From DASVCS01 sp036381495 (GTDB taxonomy: Bacteria; Gemmatimonadota; Gemmatimonadetes; Longimicrobiales; RSA9), in assembly GCA_036381495.1 (NCBI GenBank), contig DASVCS010000135.1, positions 1-64,000 of the forward strand: a DNA stretch of 64,000 nt, read 5' to 3'. Below the pieces are notes generated by a model. It saw nothing but the letters and a program-made list of their open reading frames with translations, made no database searches and was not told the DNA's origin. Numbering within the stretch: the first letter of the stretch is position 1; every line of letters begins with the position of its first letter. Position numbers and translations under genes: made by a program. Below are positions 26,301 through 34,705 of this stretch, one piece after another.

Positions 26301-27186
26301 GCTCGAAGCCGTGATCCTCAACCAGCCCGACTTCACCTGGTCGATGACGCTCGTCGCGGATCGGTCCCGCAGCGAGATCACGGAATTCGGGCGCTCCTGC
26401 TACATCGATGGGATGCAGAAGATCTGCCCCGGATCCTCGCTGTCCGATATCTGGGGCGAGCAGTTCATGACATCGGTGGACCAGCTTCCCGCCATCCACG
26501 CCGGTTCGTTGGACGCCTTCGAGGTCAACGATGATGGTTGGCTCGTTCCCGTGGGCGAGGGGAACAGCTACAAGGATGGTCTCCGCAAGGGCTTGTGGGG
26601 CACCCAGGTCGTGATCGACGGCGTGGCGTACCCATGGGGTCATCCGATACTGATCCGGGATTCAACGGGCGTCCCGGTGATCGGCAAGATCGGCAGCAGT
26701 CTGCCGGACCTCAACCTCGGGTGGATGAACAACGTGCGCTGGAAGAACCTGACGTTGCACATGGCGATGCAGGCCCAGATCGGAGGCGAGGTCTACAACG
26801 GCACCAAACAGCGGCTGTACCAGCACACCCGACACGGGGACCTCGACCAGTTCGGCAAGCCGGACGAATTGAAGAAGCCTTCGGAGTACTACTACACCAT
26901 CTACAATCGGATGAACCGCACGAACGCGTTTCTCGAGCCCGGCTGGTTCGTGAAGCTGCGTGAAGTCTCGCTCCTCTACAACTTCGACCGGCAACAACTC
27001 GCGAGATTCGGGCTCGGGTGGCTCGGCAGCGAGCGGATCTCGCTGGGCCTCATCGGGCGCAACCTGATCACGATCGACGACTACAGCGGGTACGACCCGG
27101 AGGTCGGGACGATCCTGAACCGCTTCGACTACTTCCGCTGGCCGCTGACGCGCCAGTTCACCGGGACCGTCGAGATCACGTTCTGA
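23386..27186 (+). CDS. SusC/RagA-type TonB-dependent receptor with STN domain
   Basis: The 1266-residue outer-membrane receptor starts with a signal peptide (cleaved near GQ, residue 24). It has an STN signalling domain (about 54-126), then two tandem carboxypeptidase-regulatory-like domains (163-236 and 248-328), a TonB box (LEEVVVTG, 332-339), a plug with the SusC mark PLFVVDGIPMG, and a beta-barrel ending in TVEITF (terminal Phe). STN domains pass a ligand signal to FecR, matching the genes upstream. The start has GGAGG five bases before the ATG. Two carboxypeptidase-like domains are uncommon; one is usual. The ligand is unknown; glycans or peptides are typical. Confidence 0.93.
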   Translation: MSRIAWSGLIAVLTLGSGSTAMGQVNHRVIAAAERGPVAATHREDVSLLDEPARLDIEDVSIATGLLELQRQSGIPVAYSPSLLPAGRRVTCRCTDVTVRDALDRILSGTRLGYAEYGGQVLIEVGRPRPRLTHTRNVRLVSLEPAARDATMAPRRVLRPQAFRIAGVVVNEENGAPIAGATVSLAGSDREVLTDAQGRFELRALRAGTRRIEVRKSGYRTLSDAIRPGRDVAVLEMSPSLFGRRAGSITGRVTAEATGEPLAGVQIFLEGTSLGALTQDNGRYLIQNVPDGIYTVVARFIGYADGRSDNVAVTGAGTVVVDFALSTQVLTLEEVVVTGVADPIAGVKLPFSVGRISGENVSSVPTTGSAATALQGKVAGVSVIRASGQPGSGAYILLRTPTSIEKDNSPLFVVDGIPMGSSFSGTTADLATMDIESIEVVKGAAAASLYGSRAANGVIQIRTKRGSGVAEGETRFELRTEYGVSRAPQEYPLATHHNYVTNAQGQWLDEDGNVTTDLDERVVDGVGIMDNPYGIPIYNNIKAFYQPGRFLRTSLSVAQNSRNTNFLLSFENHHDRGALENNDGYWRRGARLNLDHRIGTSLNLGATVYHSRSWQDELSGGGSGSEGGIFWDLLMYPPEVDLGKKGPDGQYLQAPDPNIPQENPIWRQATRDNFEERARTQASLTARFSPLGWLTFTGLASYDRAAIQEQIYVPKGTPLSITQDNPSSGRFFRSDRTVNTYNASFGANLLHRFGDLTARLNVLGTMEREENRYIDADGQDLLVVDVPDIGVARDQAGSSSYLEIRGNGYYGQVGLDYGGKYVGDFLVRRDGSSLFGPEERWQTYYRGSAAYLLSEEPWWPFAALNLFKIRYAIGTAGGRPDFNDRYETWGVDGETGLVSKGTLGNRALKPARKTEQEIGIDLIAWDRYSLILSYVTQTTEDQLITLVIPAVTGYGSQVGNAGTQKGTTYEATLEAVILNQPDFTWSMTLVADRSRSEITEFGRSCYIDGMQKICPGSSLSDIWGEQFMTSVDQLPAIHAGSLDAFEVNDDGWLVPVGEGNSYKDGLRKGLWGTQVVIDGVAYPWGHPILIRDSTGVPVIGKIGSSLPDLNLGWMNNVRWKNLTLHMAMQAQIGGEVYNGTKQRLYQHTRHGDLDQFGKPDELKKPSEYYYTIYNRMNRTNAFLEPGWFVKLREVSLLYNFDRQQLARFGLGWLGSERISLGLIGRNLITIDDYSGYDPEVGTILNRFDYFRWPLTRQFTGTVEITF

Positions 27187-27215
27187 TTCGGCCGCGACGA
27201 GAAAGGACGAGAACC

Positions 27216-28823
27216 ATGAGGACATCCGCTTTCGGTGCCATGGCATCGGCCGTGCTCGTGCTCATCGCGGGTGCGTGCCAGGATCTCGATGTGGTGAACC
27301 TGAACAATCCCGATCGGGAGCGCGCGCTGGCAGAGCCCGGCGATGTGGAGGCATTGATCGGCAGCACGTGGGTCGGGTGGTGGAATCGGATGGTCAACGC
27401 AAGCTCGCTGTATCTGGTCATGCCCACGGTCGCCGACGAGGGCACGGCCACCTACGCCAATGCGGCGTCTCTGGAGCTTTCCTCAGAGCCGCGGCCGCCG
27501 TTCAACAACAACCCGACATCCGAGGCGCACGGCCTCTCGCGTAACGCGTGGGAGAGTTTCAACGAGATCCTATCGAATGCCAACGAGGGGCTCTTCGCGA
27601 TCGAGAACGGGCTCGTGTTGGAGACGCAGGATCCGGGCGGCGATGAGCTGAGCGACAACACGGAACGCGGGAGGGCGTTCGCAATGTTCGCCCGCGGCCT
27701 GGCGCTCGGCTACCTGGCGCTCTTCTTCGATCAGGCCTACATCACGCAGCCGGAGACGGACTACGAGGACCTGCCGCCGATGAGCCCGTACATGGAGGTT
27801 CGGGACTCGGCGGTGGCGGCCATGGAGTCCGCGATCGCGGTGATGGAGGCGAATGCCTTCACCCTGCCGTACACATGGCTATACGTCGATGGTGTGACGA
27901 ACGAGGACTTGGCGCGGATCGCGCATTCCTTCATTGCGCGTTTCCTCGTGTACACCGCGCGCTCACCCGCGCAGCGGGAGGGCGTCGACTGGAACGAGGT
28001 GTTGCGGCACATCCAGGCCGGGATCACGGAAGACTTCGCGCCGGTCCAGGACGGGGATGCGCTCTACGGGTATCTGTGGTACTACGGGACGAACAACGGC
28101 TCGTTCTCGCAACATGCGGACTACAAGCTGATCGGGCCGGCCGATGTTTCAGGCAACTATCAGGCGTGGCTCGGGAAGGACCTGCGAGACCGGCAACCGT
28201 TCCTGATCACCACGCCCGACCGGCGGATCACGGGTGTCGACGAGAACGGTGCTCCGGATCCGACAGCGGACGGCAAATACTTCGAGTACCGGGAGGACAT
28301 CCCGTTCACGGAGTCGCGAGGGATCTACCACTTCTCGCACTATCAGTGGAACCGGGCGTTGAGCGACTGGCATCCGACGGAGCCATGGTACAGCGGCCCG
28401 GCGCACATCATGACCGTGGACGAGATGAATCTGCTCGCCGCGGAGGCCTACTACCGGCTGGGAATGTTGCAGAAGGCGGCGGATCTGATCAACCTCACGC
28501 GGGTGGGAAACGGCGAGCTGCCGCCCGTGACGACGGATGGCGTGCCGGAGGCGCCGGACTGCGTGCCGCGACCGCAGACCGATCCCGCCGGCTCCTGCGG
28601 TTCGCTCCTCGATGCGCTGCACTACGAGCGGATGATCGAACTGGCGTACATGGATGGCGCGCGGACCTGGATGGATCGTCGCGGATTCGGCTCGCTTCCG
28701 GAGGGTACCTTCCTCCAGTTGCCGGTCCCGGGGCGTGAACTGATCTCCCTGGGGTACGAGCTCTACACGTTCGGCGGCGTGGGCGGAACCTGCGCCGCCG
28801 GGAACGCGACCACGTGCGAATAG
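27216..28823 (+). CDS. SusD/RagB-family outer-membrane lipoprotein
   Basis: The 535-residue protein starts with a lipoprotein signal (AVLVLIAGACQD, Cys at residue 21) and continues DLDVVNLNNPDRERAL, the SusD N-terminal pattern. SusD proteins cap the SusC barrel and bind the incoming nutrient. It carries the family's TPR-like helical content (NLLAAEAYYRLGMLQKAADLIN) and the C-terminal LLDALHYERMIELAYMDGARTWMDRR. It starts 29 bp after susC in the same operon. Its stop TAG is followed by AGCGG, the same junction as in the palindromic repeat, but the following sequence differs. Confidence 0.92.
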   Translation: MRTSAFGAMASAVLVLIAGACQDLDVVNLNNPDRERALAEPGDVEALIGSTWVGWWNRMVNASSLYLVMPTVADEGTATYANAASLELSSEPRPPFNNNPTSEAHGLSRNAWESFNEILSNANEGLFAIENGLVLETQDPGGDELSDNTERGRAFAMFARGLALGYLALFFDQAYITQPETDYEDLPPMSPYMEVRDSAVAAMESAIAVMEANAFTLPYTWLYVDGVTNEDLARIAHSFIARFLVYTARSPAQREGVDWNEVLRHIQAGITEDFAPVQDGDALYGYLWYYGTNNGSFSQHADYKLIGPADVSGNYQAWLGKDLRDRQPFLITTPDRRITGVDENGAPDPTADGKYFEYREDIPFTESRGIYHFSHYQWNRALSDWHPTEPWYSGPAHIMTVDEMNLLAAEAYYRLGMLQKAADLINLTRVGNGELPPVTTDGVPEAPDCVPRPQTDPAGSCGSLLDALHYERMIELAYMDGARTWMDRRGFGSLPEGTFLQLPVPGRELISLGYELYTFGGVGGTCAAGNATTCE

Positions 28824-28833
28824 AGCGGATGGT

Positions 28834-28863
28834 GGCTCGGGGCAGCATGTCCTGCCCCGAGCC
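28834..28863. terminator. 12-bp hairpin after susD
   Basis: GGCTCGGGGCAG (28834-28845) pairs perfectly with CTGCCCCGAGCC (28852-28863) around CATGTC. Outer bases GGATG and CATCC extend it. There is no T-run, so it may attenuate, protect the 3' end of the susD mRNA, or terminate weakly. Confidence 0.45.
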
Positions 28864-28929
28864 GCATCCTGCGAGCGGCTGCGCGCTCAGACCGAACAAC
28901 GCTTTCCATTCGGATACCGGAGGGGCGAC

Positions 28930-29403
28930 ATGCGGGCACACCAGAACCTTGGTTTCGGGCTACTCCTCCCGCTGATCGCCGCCTGTGCCAGCGCGGGCAT
29001 GCCGGACGGGGCGATGCGGATCGGCCTCGGCAATGCGAGGAGCGGCGAACTGAGCAGGGTCGGGACGAGCGTGCTGCGGCACCACCAGTTCGAGATCTTC
29101 CGCACCGACGGTCCGACTGCGTTCTATTACGAGACGCATTGGAAGTCGCGCACGCCATTCGAGGATGAGCGCTCGCAGGGTGTCGAGGCGGCGGAGACGA
29201 AGATCATTCTCCAGGGGAGCGAGCGGCCGGCCGCGGGGATGGGGCGCGTCATAGCGGTGGAGCTGATCGCCCGCAACCGAGTCCGGCTCCGGGACGGCGC
29301 GGAGTGGACGACGATTCCGCCGACGCCGGCCTACAGCGCCTTCATCGACACGATTGCCGCGGATCTGAAGCGCGAGCTCCAGACGGGGATCCGCGTGTAT
29401 TGA
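28930..29403 (+). CDS. Small lipoprotein, unknown function
   Basis: The 157-residue protein starts with a lipoprotein signal (GLLLPLIAACASAG, Cys about residue 19). The mature part is a single alpha/beta domain with ETHWKSRTPFEDE and a C-terminal FIDTIAADLKRELQTGIRVY. I do not recognise the family. It follows susD by 106 bp, with GGAGGGG just upstream of the ATG, so it may belong to the SusCD transcript behind the hairpin. The same strand and membrane location fit an accessory role, which is inference. Confidence 0.65.
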   Translation: MRAHQNLGFGLLLPLIAACASAGMPDGAMRIGLGNARSGELSRVGTSVLRHHQFEIFRTDGPTAFYYETHWKSRTPFEDERSQGVEAAETKIILQGSERPAAGMGRVIAVELIARNRVRLRDGAEWTTIPPTPAYSAFIDTIAADLKRELQTGIRVY

Positions 29404-29491
29404 GAGACGGCGCGTAGCGATCGTGCCCGGACCGCCGGGATCAAGCGGTCCTGGGTTCATGATCACGATCGGGCTCACGAACGGGTCGCGC

Positions 29492-29517
29492 TTGCAGCGC
29501 CCACGCGGGCGCTGCAA
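29492..29517. terminator. 11-bp hairpin between convergent genes
   Basis: TTGCAGCGCCC (29492-29502) pairs perfectly with GGGCGCTGCAA (29507-29517) around a four-base loop; GTCGCG and CGCGAC outside extend it. It lies in the 165-bp gap between two convergent genes and could end both transcripts. It has no T-run on either side. Confidence 0.5.
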
Positions 29518-29568
29518 CCGCGCTCGCGACGGCCGGGCCGCGCGCCGATCCACCGTGCCCTATCGTCG

Positions 29569-32500
29569 TCAACGCCTGCTCGCCATGCGCTCCGCCTCGG
29601 CCAGCGCCGCGACCGCCTCCTGCAACTCCGCCTCGAGCTCGGCCTTCCGCCGCCGGTGCGTGGCGGTGGGTGGATAGAGGCTACCCTGCTGTGCGCCGGC
29701 GCCGTTGAACTCGCGGGCGAGCCCGTAGATCTGGCGGCGCAGGCGGTCGAGTCGGGTGCGGAGCCGGTCGGCCTCCGTGGTGCGCTCGGCCCGTGCCGCG
29801 CTCGCCTTCGTGCCGCCCGGGCCGCCGGTGTTCTCGGTGAGTGCGTGGCGGAGTGTATCGGCGCGCCGCATGGCGTCCCATACCTGGCGTTGCATGGCGA
29901 GGATATCGAGGAGGAAGGCCTCGCGTTCGCGCGCCTGCGCGAGTGTGAGCGGCATGAGTGGATCGCCGCGGACGGTCACGGTGCGGGTCGTGCGCGCGCC
30001 ATCGGCTTCGAGCGCGACGGTGTAGGTGCCGGGCGAGACGAAGGGGCCGCGCGGCGCGAGCGAGTGTGGCAAGGCGCGCATCGTGGCTGCGTCGTCGTCG
30101 CGGTCGGCGGACGGGGGCGGTTCGTGCCGCAGGTCCCAGACGACGCGGTGGACGATGCCGCCCGAGGCGGGAGCGTCCAGCCGGCGGACCACGCGGCCGT
30201 CGGCGTTCGTGATGGTGATCTCCGCTGCAGCCGCCGACTCGGCCAGGTGGTAGTTCAGGATCGCGCCGAACGGGGGATTCTCGCCGGCGAACACGGCGTG
30301 GCCGCGATACGACGTGTCCTTCCAGTACTGGAAGATCGTGGCGGGCCGGATCGGGAAGAGGTGGACGGGCGCGGCGGCGACCTCGTCGGACCAGCGTTCG
30401 AGCGGCGTGATGTCGTCGAGGATCCAGAGGCCGCGGCCGTGGGTGGCGACGATGAGGTCGTTCTCCCGAGGATGGATGCCCAGGTCGTCGATCAGCGTGG
30501 TCGGCAGGCCGGCCCGGAGGCGCGACCAATGGGCGCCGGCATCGAGCGAGACGAAGAGCGCGTGCTCGGTGCCGAGGAAGAGGAGGTCCGGGTTGTCGGG
30601 ATGCTCGATGAGGACGTTCACGGAGCCGTCCGCGGGGAGTCCGTTCACGAGCGGCGTCCAGCTCCGGCCGAAGTCGTCGGTGCGGAAGACGTACGGCCTG
30701 AAATCGCCGCGGCGGTGGGCATCGAGGGCCACGTACGCCCTGCCGGGCGCGGCGGCGGACGCGGTGACGTCGCTCACGTAGGTGCGGGCCGGCACGTCGC
30801 GGCCGCCGCGTTCCCCGCGAATGTCGTCTCCGGCTGAAGCCCGCCCGCCGTCGACCCCTTGGGCCGTGTGCGCGGGGCGGATGTTCCGGCCGACCTCGGC
30901 CCAGGTCTCGCCGCCATCGCGCGAGACCTGGACGTTGCCGTCATCCGTGCCGACCCAGAGGATCGCGGGGTCGAGCGGCGACTCGGCGATGTCCGTGATC
31001 TCGCCGAAGCTGGATTCGCCGTCGTTTCTCGACAGCGCGATGTCGGCGCCGCGCACGCCCATGAGCTCGAGCGTGTCGCGGTCGATGCGTCGGGTCAGGT
31101 CCTCGGTGCGGGACCAACTGTTGCCGCGGTCCCTCGAAATGAAGAGTCGGTTGCCGCCGAGGTAGACCACGCGCGGATCGTGCCGCGAGACGAGGACGGG
31201 GGTGACCCAGTCGAAGCGGTCGTCGGGCGCGCCGGCGGGCGGCGCGGGCCGGATGTCGAGCCGGTCGCCGGTCTCGGCGTCGACGCGGGCGAGGGCGCCG
31301 TTCTGGGCGAGACTGTAGATATAGCGGTGGCTGGTCGGGTCGGCCTCCTGGTGCATTCCATCGCCGAAGCCGATCTGGCGCCAGTCGGCGTCGAGGATCC
31401 CGAGCCAGTGGCGCGTCGCGCTCGGTCCTAGCCACGAGTGATTGTCCTGGAGGCCGGCGTAGATGTAGTACGGATCGCGGTTGTCGATGTCGATGCCGTA
31501 GATCTGGGCGATGGGCAGGTTGTTGATCTTGGCGTAGTTCTCTCCGCCGTCCCAACTCTCGTAGAGGCCGCCATCGCCGCCGAGGTAGAAGTGGTCGGGG
31601 TCGCCGGGGTCGATCCAGAGGGCATGCAGGTCGGAGTGCACGCCCACGTCGTAGGTCGCCTGGATCGGCAACTCGCGGAAGGTGTGGCCGCCGTCCTCGC
31701 TCCTGTAGAAGTCGGTCCCCAGGACGTAGACGCGGTCGGCGTTCGTGGGGTCGATGAAGACCTCGCTGTAGTACATGGGCCGCGGGTTCAGTTCGTTCAC
31801 GCGGGTCCAGGTCCTGCCGCCATCCTCGCTGCGGTAGGTGCCACCCTCGGTTGCGTGCTGGATGAGCGCGATCAGGACATCGGGGTCCGTGCGCGCAATG
31901 GCGAGACCGATGCGCCCCTTGTCGCCGGCGGGGATGCCGTTCGTCAACTCGATCCAGCTCTCGCCGCCGTCGGTGCTCTTGTAGATGCCGCTGCCCGGGC
32001 CGCCGCCGTTGAAGCCCCAGGTGCGGCGGAGGCGCTGGTACGCGGCGGCGTAGAGCGTGTTGGGATCGGTGGGATCCATGACGAGGTCGACGACGCCGGT
32101 CAGCGTATCGACGAAGAGGACCCTCTCCCAGGTCCGCCCGCCGTCCGTGGTCCGGTAGACGCCGCGTTCCGGGCCGGGCTTCCAGAGGTTGCCGAGTGCG
32201 GCGACGTACGCCCGGTCGGGGTCCTCGGGGTGCACGAGGACCTTGCCGATGTGGCGGGTCTCGACGAGCCCCAGATGCGTCCACGTCCGGCCGCCGTCCG
32301 TCGACCGGTAGACGCCGTTCCCCCACGAGCTGCTCTGCCGGTTATTCTGCTCGCCCGTGCCCGCCCAGATGACGTCGGGGTCGGATGGCGCGATCGCGAC
32401 ATCGCCGAACGTGCTGACCGGCTGGTCATCGAAGAGCGGGGTCCAGGTGGTGCCGTGATTGACGGACTTCCACAGACCGCCGGAGGCGGTGGCGACGTAG

Positions 32501-32688
32501 AGCGTGGCCGGATCGCCGGGGAGCGCCTCGATGTCGTGGATGCGGCCGCCCGTGACCGCGGGGCCGATCGAGCGGAACCGCAGTTCACCGAACGGTCCGG
32601 CCGGCGCGGATCGTGTCTGCGCGAATGCCGGCCCGGCGAGTGCGGCGAGGGCGATGAGTGCGCGGCACAGCGGAATGCGGCTGAACAC
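29569..32688 (-). CDS. Exported VPS10/BNR-repeat (sortilin-like) beta-propeller protein
   Basis: The 1039-residue protein has a signal peptide (ALIALAALAGPAFAQ), then about eleven Asp-box (BNR) motifs of the form S-x-D-G-G-x-T-W, such as STDGGRTWTHL, TTDGGRTWERV, STDGGESWIEL and SRDGGETWAEV. The ten-bladed VPS10/sortilin propeller is built this way. The C-terminal third (from about 800) has an Ig-like domain (YTVALEADGARTTRTV) and a helical, coiled tail (RRKAELEAELQEAVAAL). The GTG at 32688 is preferred to the one at 32727 because ACCTCC (its complement GGAGGT) lies five bases upstream. Such proteins are frequent next to peptidases and SusCD loci; the ligand is unknown. Confidence 0.85.
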   Translation of the reverse strand: MFSRIPLCRALIALAALAGPAFAQTRSAPAGPFGELRFRSIGPAVTGGRIHDIEALPGDPATLYVATASGGLWKSVNHGTTWTPLFDDQPVSTFGDVAIAPSDPDVIWAGTGEQNNRQSSSWGNGVYRSTDGGRTWTHLGLVETRHIGKVLVHPEDPDRAYVAALGNLWKPGPERGVYRTTDGGRTWERVLFVDTLTGVVDLVMDPTDPNTLYAAAYQRLRRTWGFNGGGPGSGIYKSTDGGESWIELTNGIPAGDKGRIGLAIARTDPDVLIALIQHATEGGTYRSEDGGRTWTRVNELNPRPMYYSEVFIDPTNADRVYVLGTDFYRSEDGGHTFRELPIQATYDVGVHSDLHALWIDPGDPDHFYLGGDGGLYESWDGGENYAKINNLPIAQIYGIDIDNRDPYYIYAGLQDNHSWLGPSATRHWLGILDADWRQIGFGDGMHQEADPTSHRYIYSLAQNGALARVDAETGDRLDIRPAPPAGAPDDRFDWVTPVLVSRHDPRVVYLGGNRLFISRDRGNSWSRTEDLTRRIDRDTLELMGVRGADIALSRNDGESSFGEITDIAESPLDPAILWVGTDDGNVQVSRDGGETWAEVGRNIRPAHTAQGVDGGRASAGDDIRGERGGRDVPARTYVSDVTASAAAPGRAYVALDAHRRGDFRPYVFRTDDFGRSWTPLVNGLPADGSVNVLIEHPDNPDLLFLGTEHALFVSLDAGAHWSRLRAGLPTTLIDDLGIHPRENDLIVATHGRGLWILDDITPLERWSDEVAAAPVHLFPIRPATIFQYWKDTSYRGHAVFAGENPPFGAILNYHLAESAAAAEITITNADGRVVRRLDAPASGGIVHRVVWDLRHEPPPSADRDDDAATMRALPHSLAPRGPFVSPGTYTVALEADGARTTRTVTVRGDPLMPLTLAQAREREAFLLDILAMQRQVWDAMRRADTLRHALTENTGGPGGTKASAARAERTTEADRLRTRLDRLRRQIYGLAREFNGAGAQQGSLYPPTATHRRRKAELEAELQEAVAALAEAERMASRR

Positions 32689-32741
32689 GGGACACCTCCC
32701 GGGCGAGGTCGCGGATGTCTTGCCCACGGGGAAACGGCCTC

Positions 32742-32770
32742 ATTGTAGCGGTAAGCGGGAGCGGCAACAA
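32742..32770 (-). promoter_or_regulatory. Promoter of the VPS10-type gene
   Basis: Read on the minus strand: TTGTTG (32770-32765), 17 bp, TACAAT (32747-32742). The -10 is near-consensus. Transcription would start about 47 bp before the GTG at 32688. No equally good promoter was found for the divergent hsp20 gene. Confidence 0.6.
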
Positions 32771-32922
32771 GCCGGGATGGGGTCGCGTGTGAGCGCTGGC
32801 GGCCTCCGCGCCGGGGTGGCGGTGGCGGGGTGGTATGGATTCTGCGCGGCTGCCGGCCCGGCTGTGCCCGCCGGCGCGCCCGGCATCCACGATTCCGAGA
32901 CCCCGACCGAGGAGGCAAGACC

Positions 32923-33399
32923 ATGGCTATCTTCGCGACCCGCCCCGGTGCATCGCCCTGGCAGGAGTTGCGTGACATCCGCGAACAGATGGACCACATC
33001 CTGAGTGCGGCGCTGGGAGGGCGCCGGGAGGGCGGGATCGAGTGGTCGCCCGCAGTGGACATCACGGAGAAGAAGGACGAGCTGGTGCTGACGGCGGAAC
33101 TGCCGGGGATGAGCCGGGACGACATCGAAATCGAGCTCGAGAACAACGTGCTGACGATCCGCGGCGAGAAGAAGCAGGAGCGCAAGGAGGAGAAGGGCCG
33201 GCAGTATCTGTACGAGCGGGCGTACGGCGCCTTCTCCCGGTCGTTCACGCTGCCGCGGACGGTGGATCCCGACCGGATCCGCGCGCGGTTCGAGAACGGC
33301 GTTCTCACGGTGACAATGCCGAAGTCCGAGCAGGCGCGCGGCCGGCACATCGAGGTGGAGTCGGGAGGCGAAGGCGGGCGGAATGTGGAAGTGAAATAG
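32923..33399 (+). CDS. Small heat-shock protein (Hsp20/alpha-crystallin)
   Basis: The 158-residue chaperone holds unfolding proteins in soluble complexes. It has a short N-terminal arm (WQELRDIREQMDHIL), the alpha-crystallin domain starting EWSPAVDITEKKDELVLTAELPGMS, the FENGVLTVTMPKS strand, and a C-terminal extension with GRHIEVE (I-x-V). GGAGG lies seven bases before the ATG. An Arg/Tyr/Gly-rich gene follows 25 bp downstream, probably on the same mRNA. I saw no CIRCE element upstream. Confidence 0.93.
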   Translation: MAIFATRPGASPWQELRDIREQMDHILSAALGGRREGGIEWSPAVDITEKKDELVLTAELPGMSRDDIEIELENNVLTIRGEKKQERKEEKGRQYLYERAYGAFSRSFTLPRTVDPDRIRARFENGVLTVTMPKSEQARGRHIEVESGGEGGRNVEVK

Positions 33400-33424
33400 G
33401 GGGGGCTCGATCGCGGAGCGGATC

Positions 33425-33829
33425 GTGCATTACCGAGGCGAGTACACACCGGCGGCCTACGGCGCGGACTTCGCGAGGAACCTGCGGTGGGGTTATCACA
33501 CCCGCTACGGTCGTGGGCGGTATCTGGACCCGTACCGCGGCGGTGGTTCGTACGGCCGGGGGTACGGCCGCGCCGCGAGCGGCGGGTTCCACGCCGCGCG
33601 CCCGCTGCCGCGGGGGCCGTGGCGCCGTCCGTACGAACGGGAGCCGCGCCGGCCGCGGTTCCGCCGGGGCCGGACGGCCGCTCGGCGGTACGACGAGGCG
33701 TATCCCTATTTCGGGAGCGCCGCGGCCGTGGAGGGCGCGCAGGGCTATCCGCCGGGCAACTCGCTCAACCCCGACGTCTACGGCGCGGGATTCGGACCGA
33801 ACCGCAGCTACTACGACGACGAGTACTGA
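33425..33829 (+). CDS. Arg/Tyr/Gly-rich low-complexity protein next to Hsp20
   Basis: This 134-residue reading frame starts at GTG 33425 and is made almost entirely of Arg (about 23), Tyr (about 18) and Gly, with repeats such as YGRGRY, SYGRGYGR and RRPRFRRGR. The composition predicts a disordered, RNA- or polyanion-binding, phase-separating type of protein. No family is recognised. It follows hsp20 by 25 bp, and its last 19 bases overlap the convergent suhB-like gene. The regular Tyr spacing and the acidic end (SYYDDEY) argue against a chance frame, but expression is unproven. Confidence 0.6.
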   Translation: MHYRGEYTPAAYGADFARNLRWGYHTRYGRGRYLDPYRGGGSYGRGYGRAASGGFHAARPLPRGPWRRPYEREPRRPRFRRGRTAARRYDEAYPYFGSAAAVEGAQGYPPGNSLNPDVYGAGFGPNRSYYDDEY

Positions 33830-34638
33830 ACCGCGGCGAGGACGTCCAATAGCGCTGCGTGAATGATGGGATTGCCGGCCAGCACGCCTCCGCGACCGCG
33901 CGCATCGAGAGCGGCGCCGGTGGGTGTGCTGGCCACGCCGCCGGCTTCGCGGACGATCAGTGCGCCGGCCGCGTAGTCCCACGGGGCGAGATCCAGCTCC
34001 CAGAACCCGTCGAGGAGGCCGGCCGCCACGTAGCACAGGTCGATGGCTGCGGATCCCGCGCGGCGGATGCCGGCGGTCCGGCGGAGCACCGCATCGAACT
34101 GGTGCAGGTACGCGGGGAGCAGCTCGTGCGCCTTGAAGGGGAATCCGGTGCCGATGAGCGCGCGCGGCAGCCGGTCGATGGCCGAGACGCCGATCCGCTC
34201 TCCGTTCCGGAACGCGCCGCCGCCGCGCACCGCCGTCCACTCCTCGCCCGTCGCGGCCGAGACGACCGCGCCGGCAACCGGCGCGCCGCGGTGCAACACC
34301 GCGACCGAGGCCGCGTACATCGGGTATCCGTGCAGGAAGTTGGTCGTCCCATCGAGCGGGTCGACGACCCAGACCCATTCGGGCTCCGACCCATCGCCCT
34401 CCGCCGGCCACGCTGCCGTCGCCGTCCCCTCTTCGGCGAGGATCGCGTGGTCCGGGAAATGATCGCGCACCTCGGCCACGATCCGCTCCTCGGCCTCCAT
34501 GTCCACGCGCGTGACGAAGTCCGCGATCCCCTTCTCGCCCCACTCATCGGACCGGATGCGGCCCAGGTATCGACGGTGCACCTCGGCCGCGCCGCGCGCC
34601 GAACTCAGCGCGACCGCCAGGAGCTCATCTTCGGTCAT
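33811..34638 (-). CDS. suhB: Inositol monophosphatase family protein
   Basis: The 275-residue Mg-dependent, Li-sensitive phosphatase removes phosphate from inositol phosphates; SuhB-type members also act with the transcription machinery. The metal-binding signatures are WVVDPLDGTTNFLHG and WDYAAGALIVREAGG, with the Glu of LAEEGTA as first ligand. Histidinol-phosphatase or bisphosphate nucleotidase activity is an alternative within the family. It converges on the Arg/Tyr-rich gene with a 19-bp overlap and is divergent from trpS. Confidence 0.85.
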   Translation of the reverse strand: MTEDELLAVALSSARGAAEVHRRYLGRIRSDEWGEKGIADFVTRVDMEAEERIVAEVRDHFPDHAILAEEGTATAAWPAEGDGSEPEWVWVVDPLDGTTNFLHGYPMYAASVAVLHRGAPVAGAVVSAATGEEWTAVRGGGAFRNGERIGVSAIDRLPRALIGTGFPFKAHELLPAYLHQFDAVLRRTAGIRRAGSAAIDLCYVAAGLLDGFWELDLAPWDYAAGALIVREAGGVASTPTGAALDARGRGGVLAGNPIIHAALLDVLAAVQYSSS

Positions 34639-34705
34639 ACTCGATCCAGCGTTGAGAGTCCATATCGTTGCGTCTCGTGCGCGGGCGCCCGGCGCGCGCC
34701 GCCGG

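Noticed and set aside
23242..26643. 1133-codon minus-strand frame opposite the SusC gene
   Set aside because: Shadow frame; no signal, domain or ribosome site, and the plus-strand protein shows all the SusC motifs.
28821..28830. Fourth copy of the palindromic repeat at the susD stop (TAGAGCGG)
   Set aside because: Only the first eight bases match; the following hairpin is unrelated, so this is treated as coincidence.
32830..32922. CIRCE or ROSE-like heat-shock element before hsp20
   Set aside because: No TTAGCACTC-type inverted repeat and no clear thermosensor fold found in the leader.
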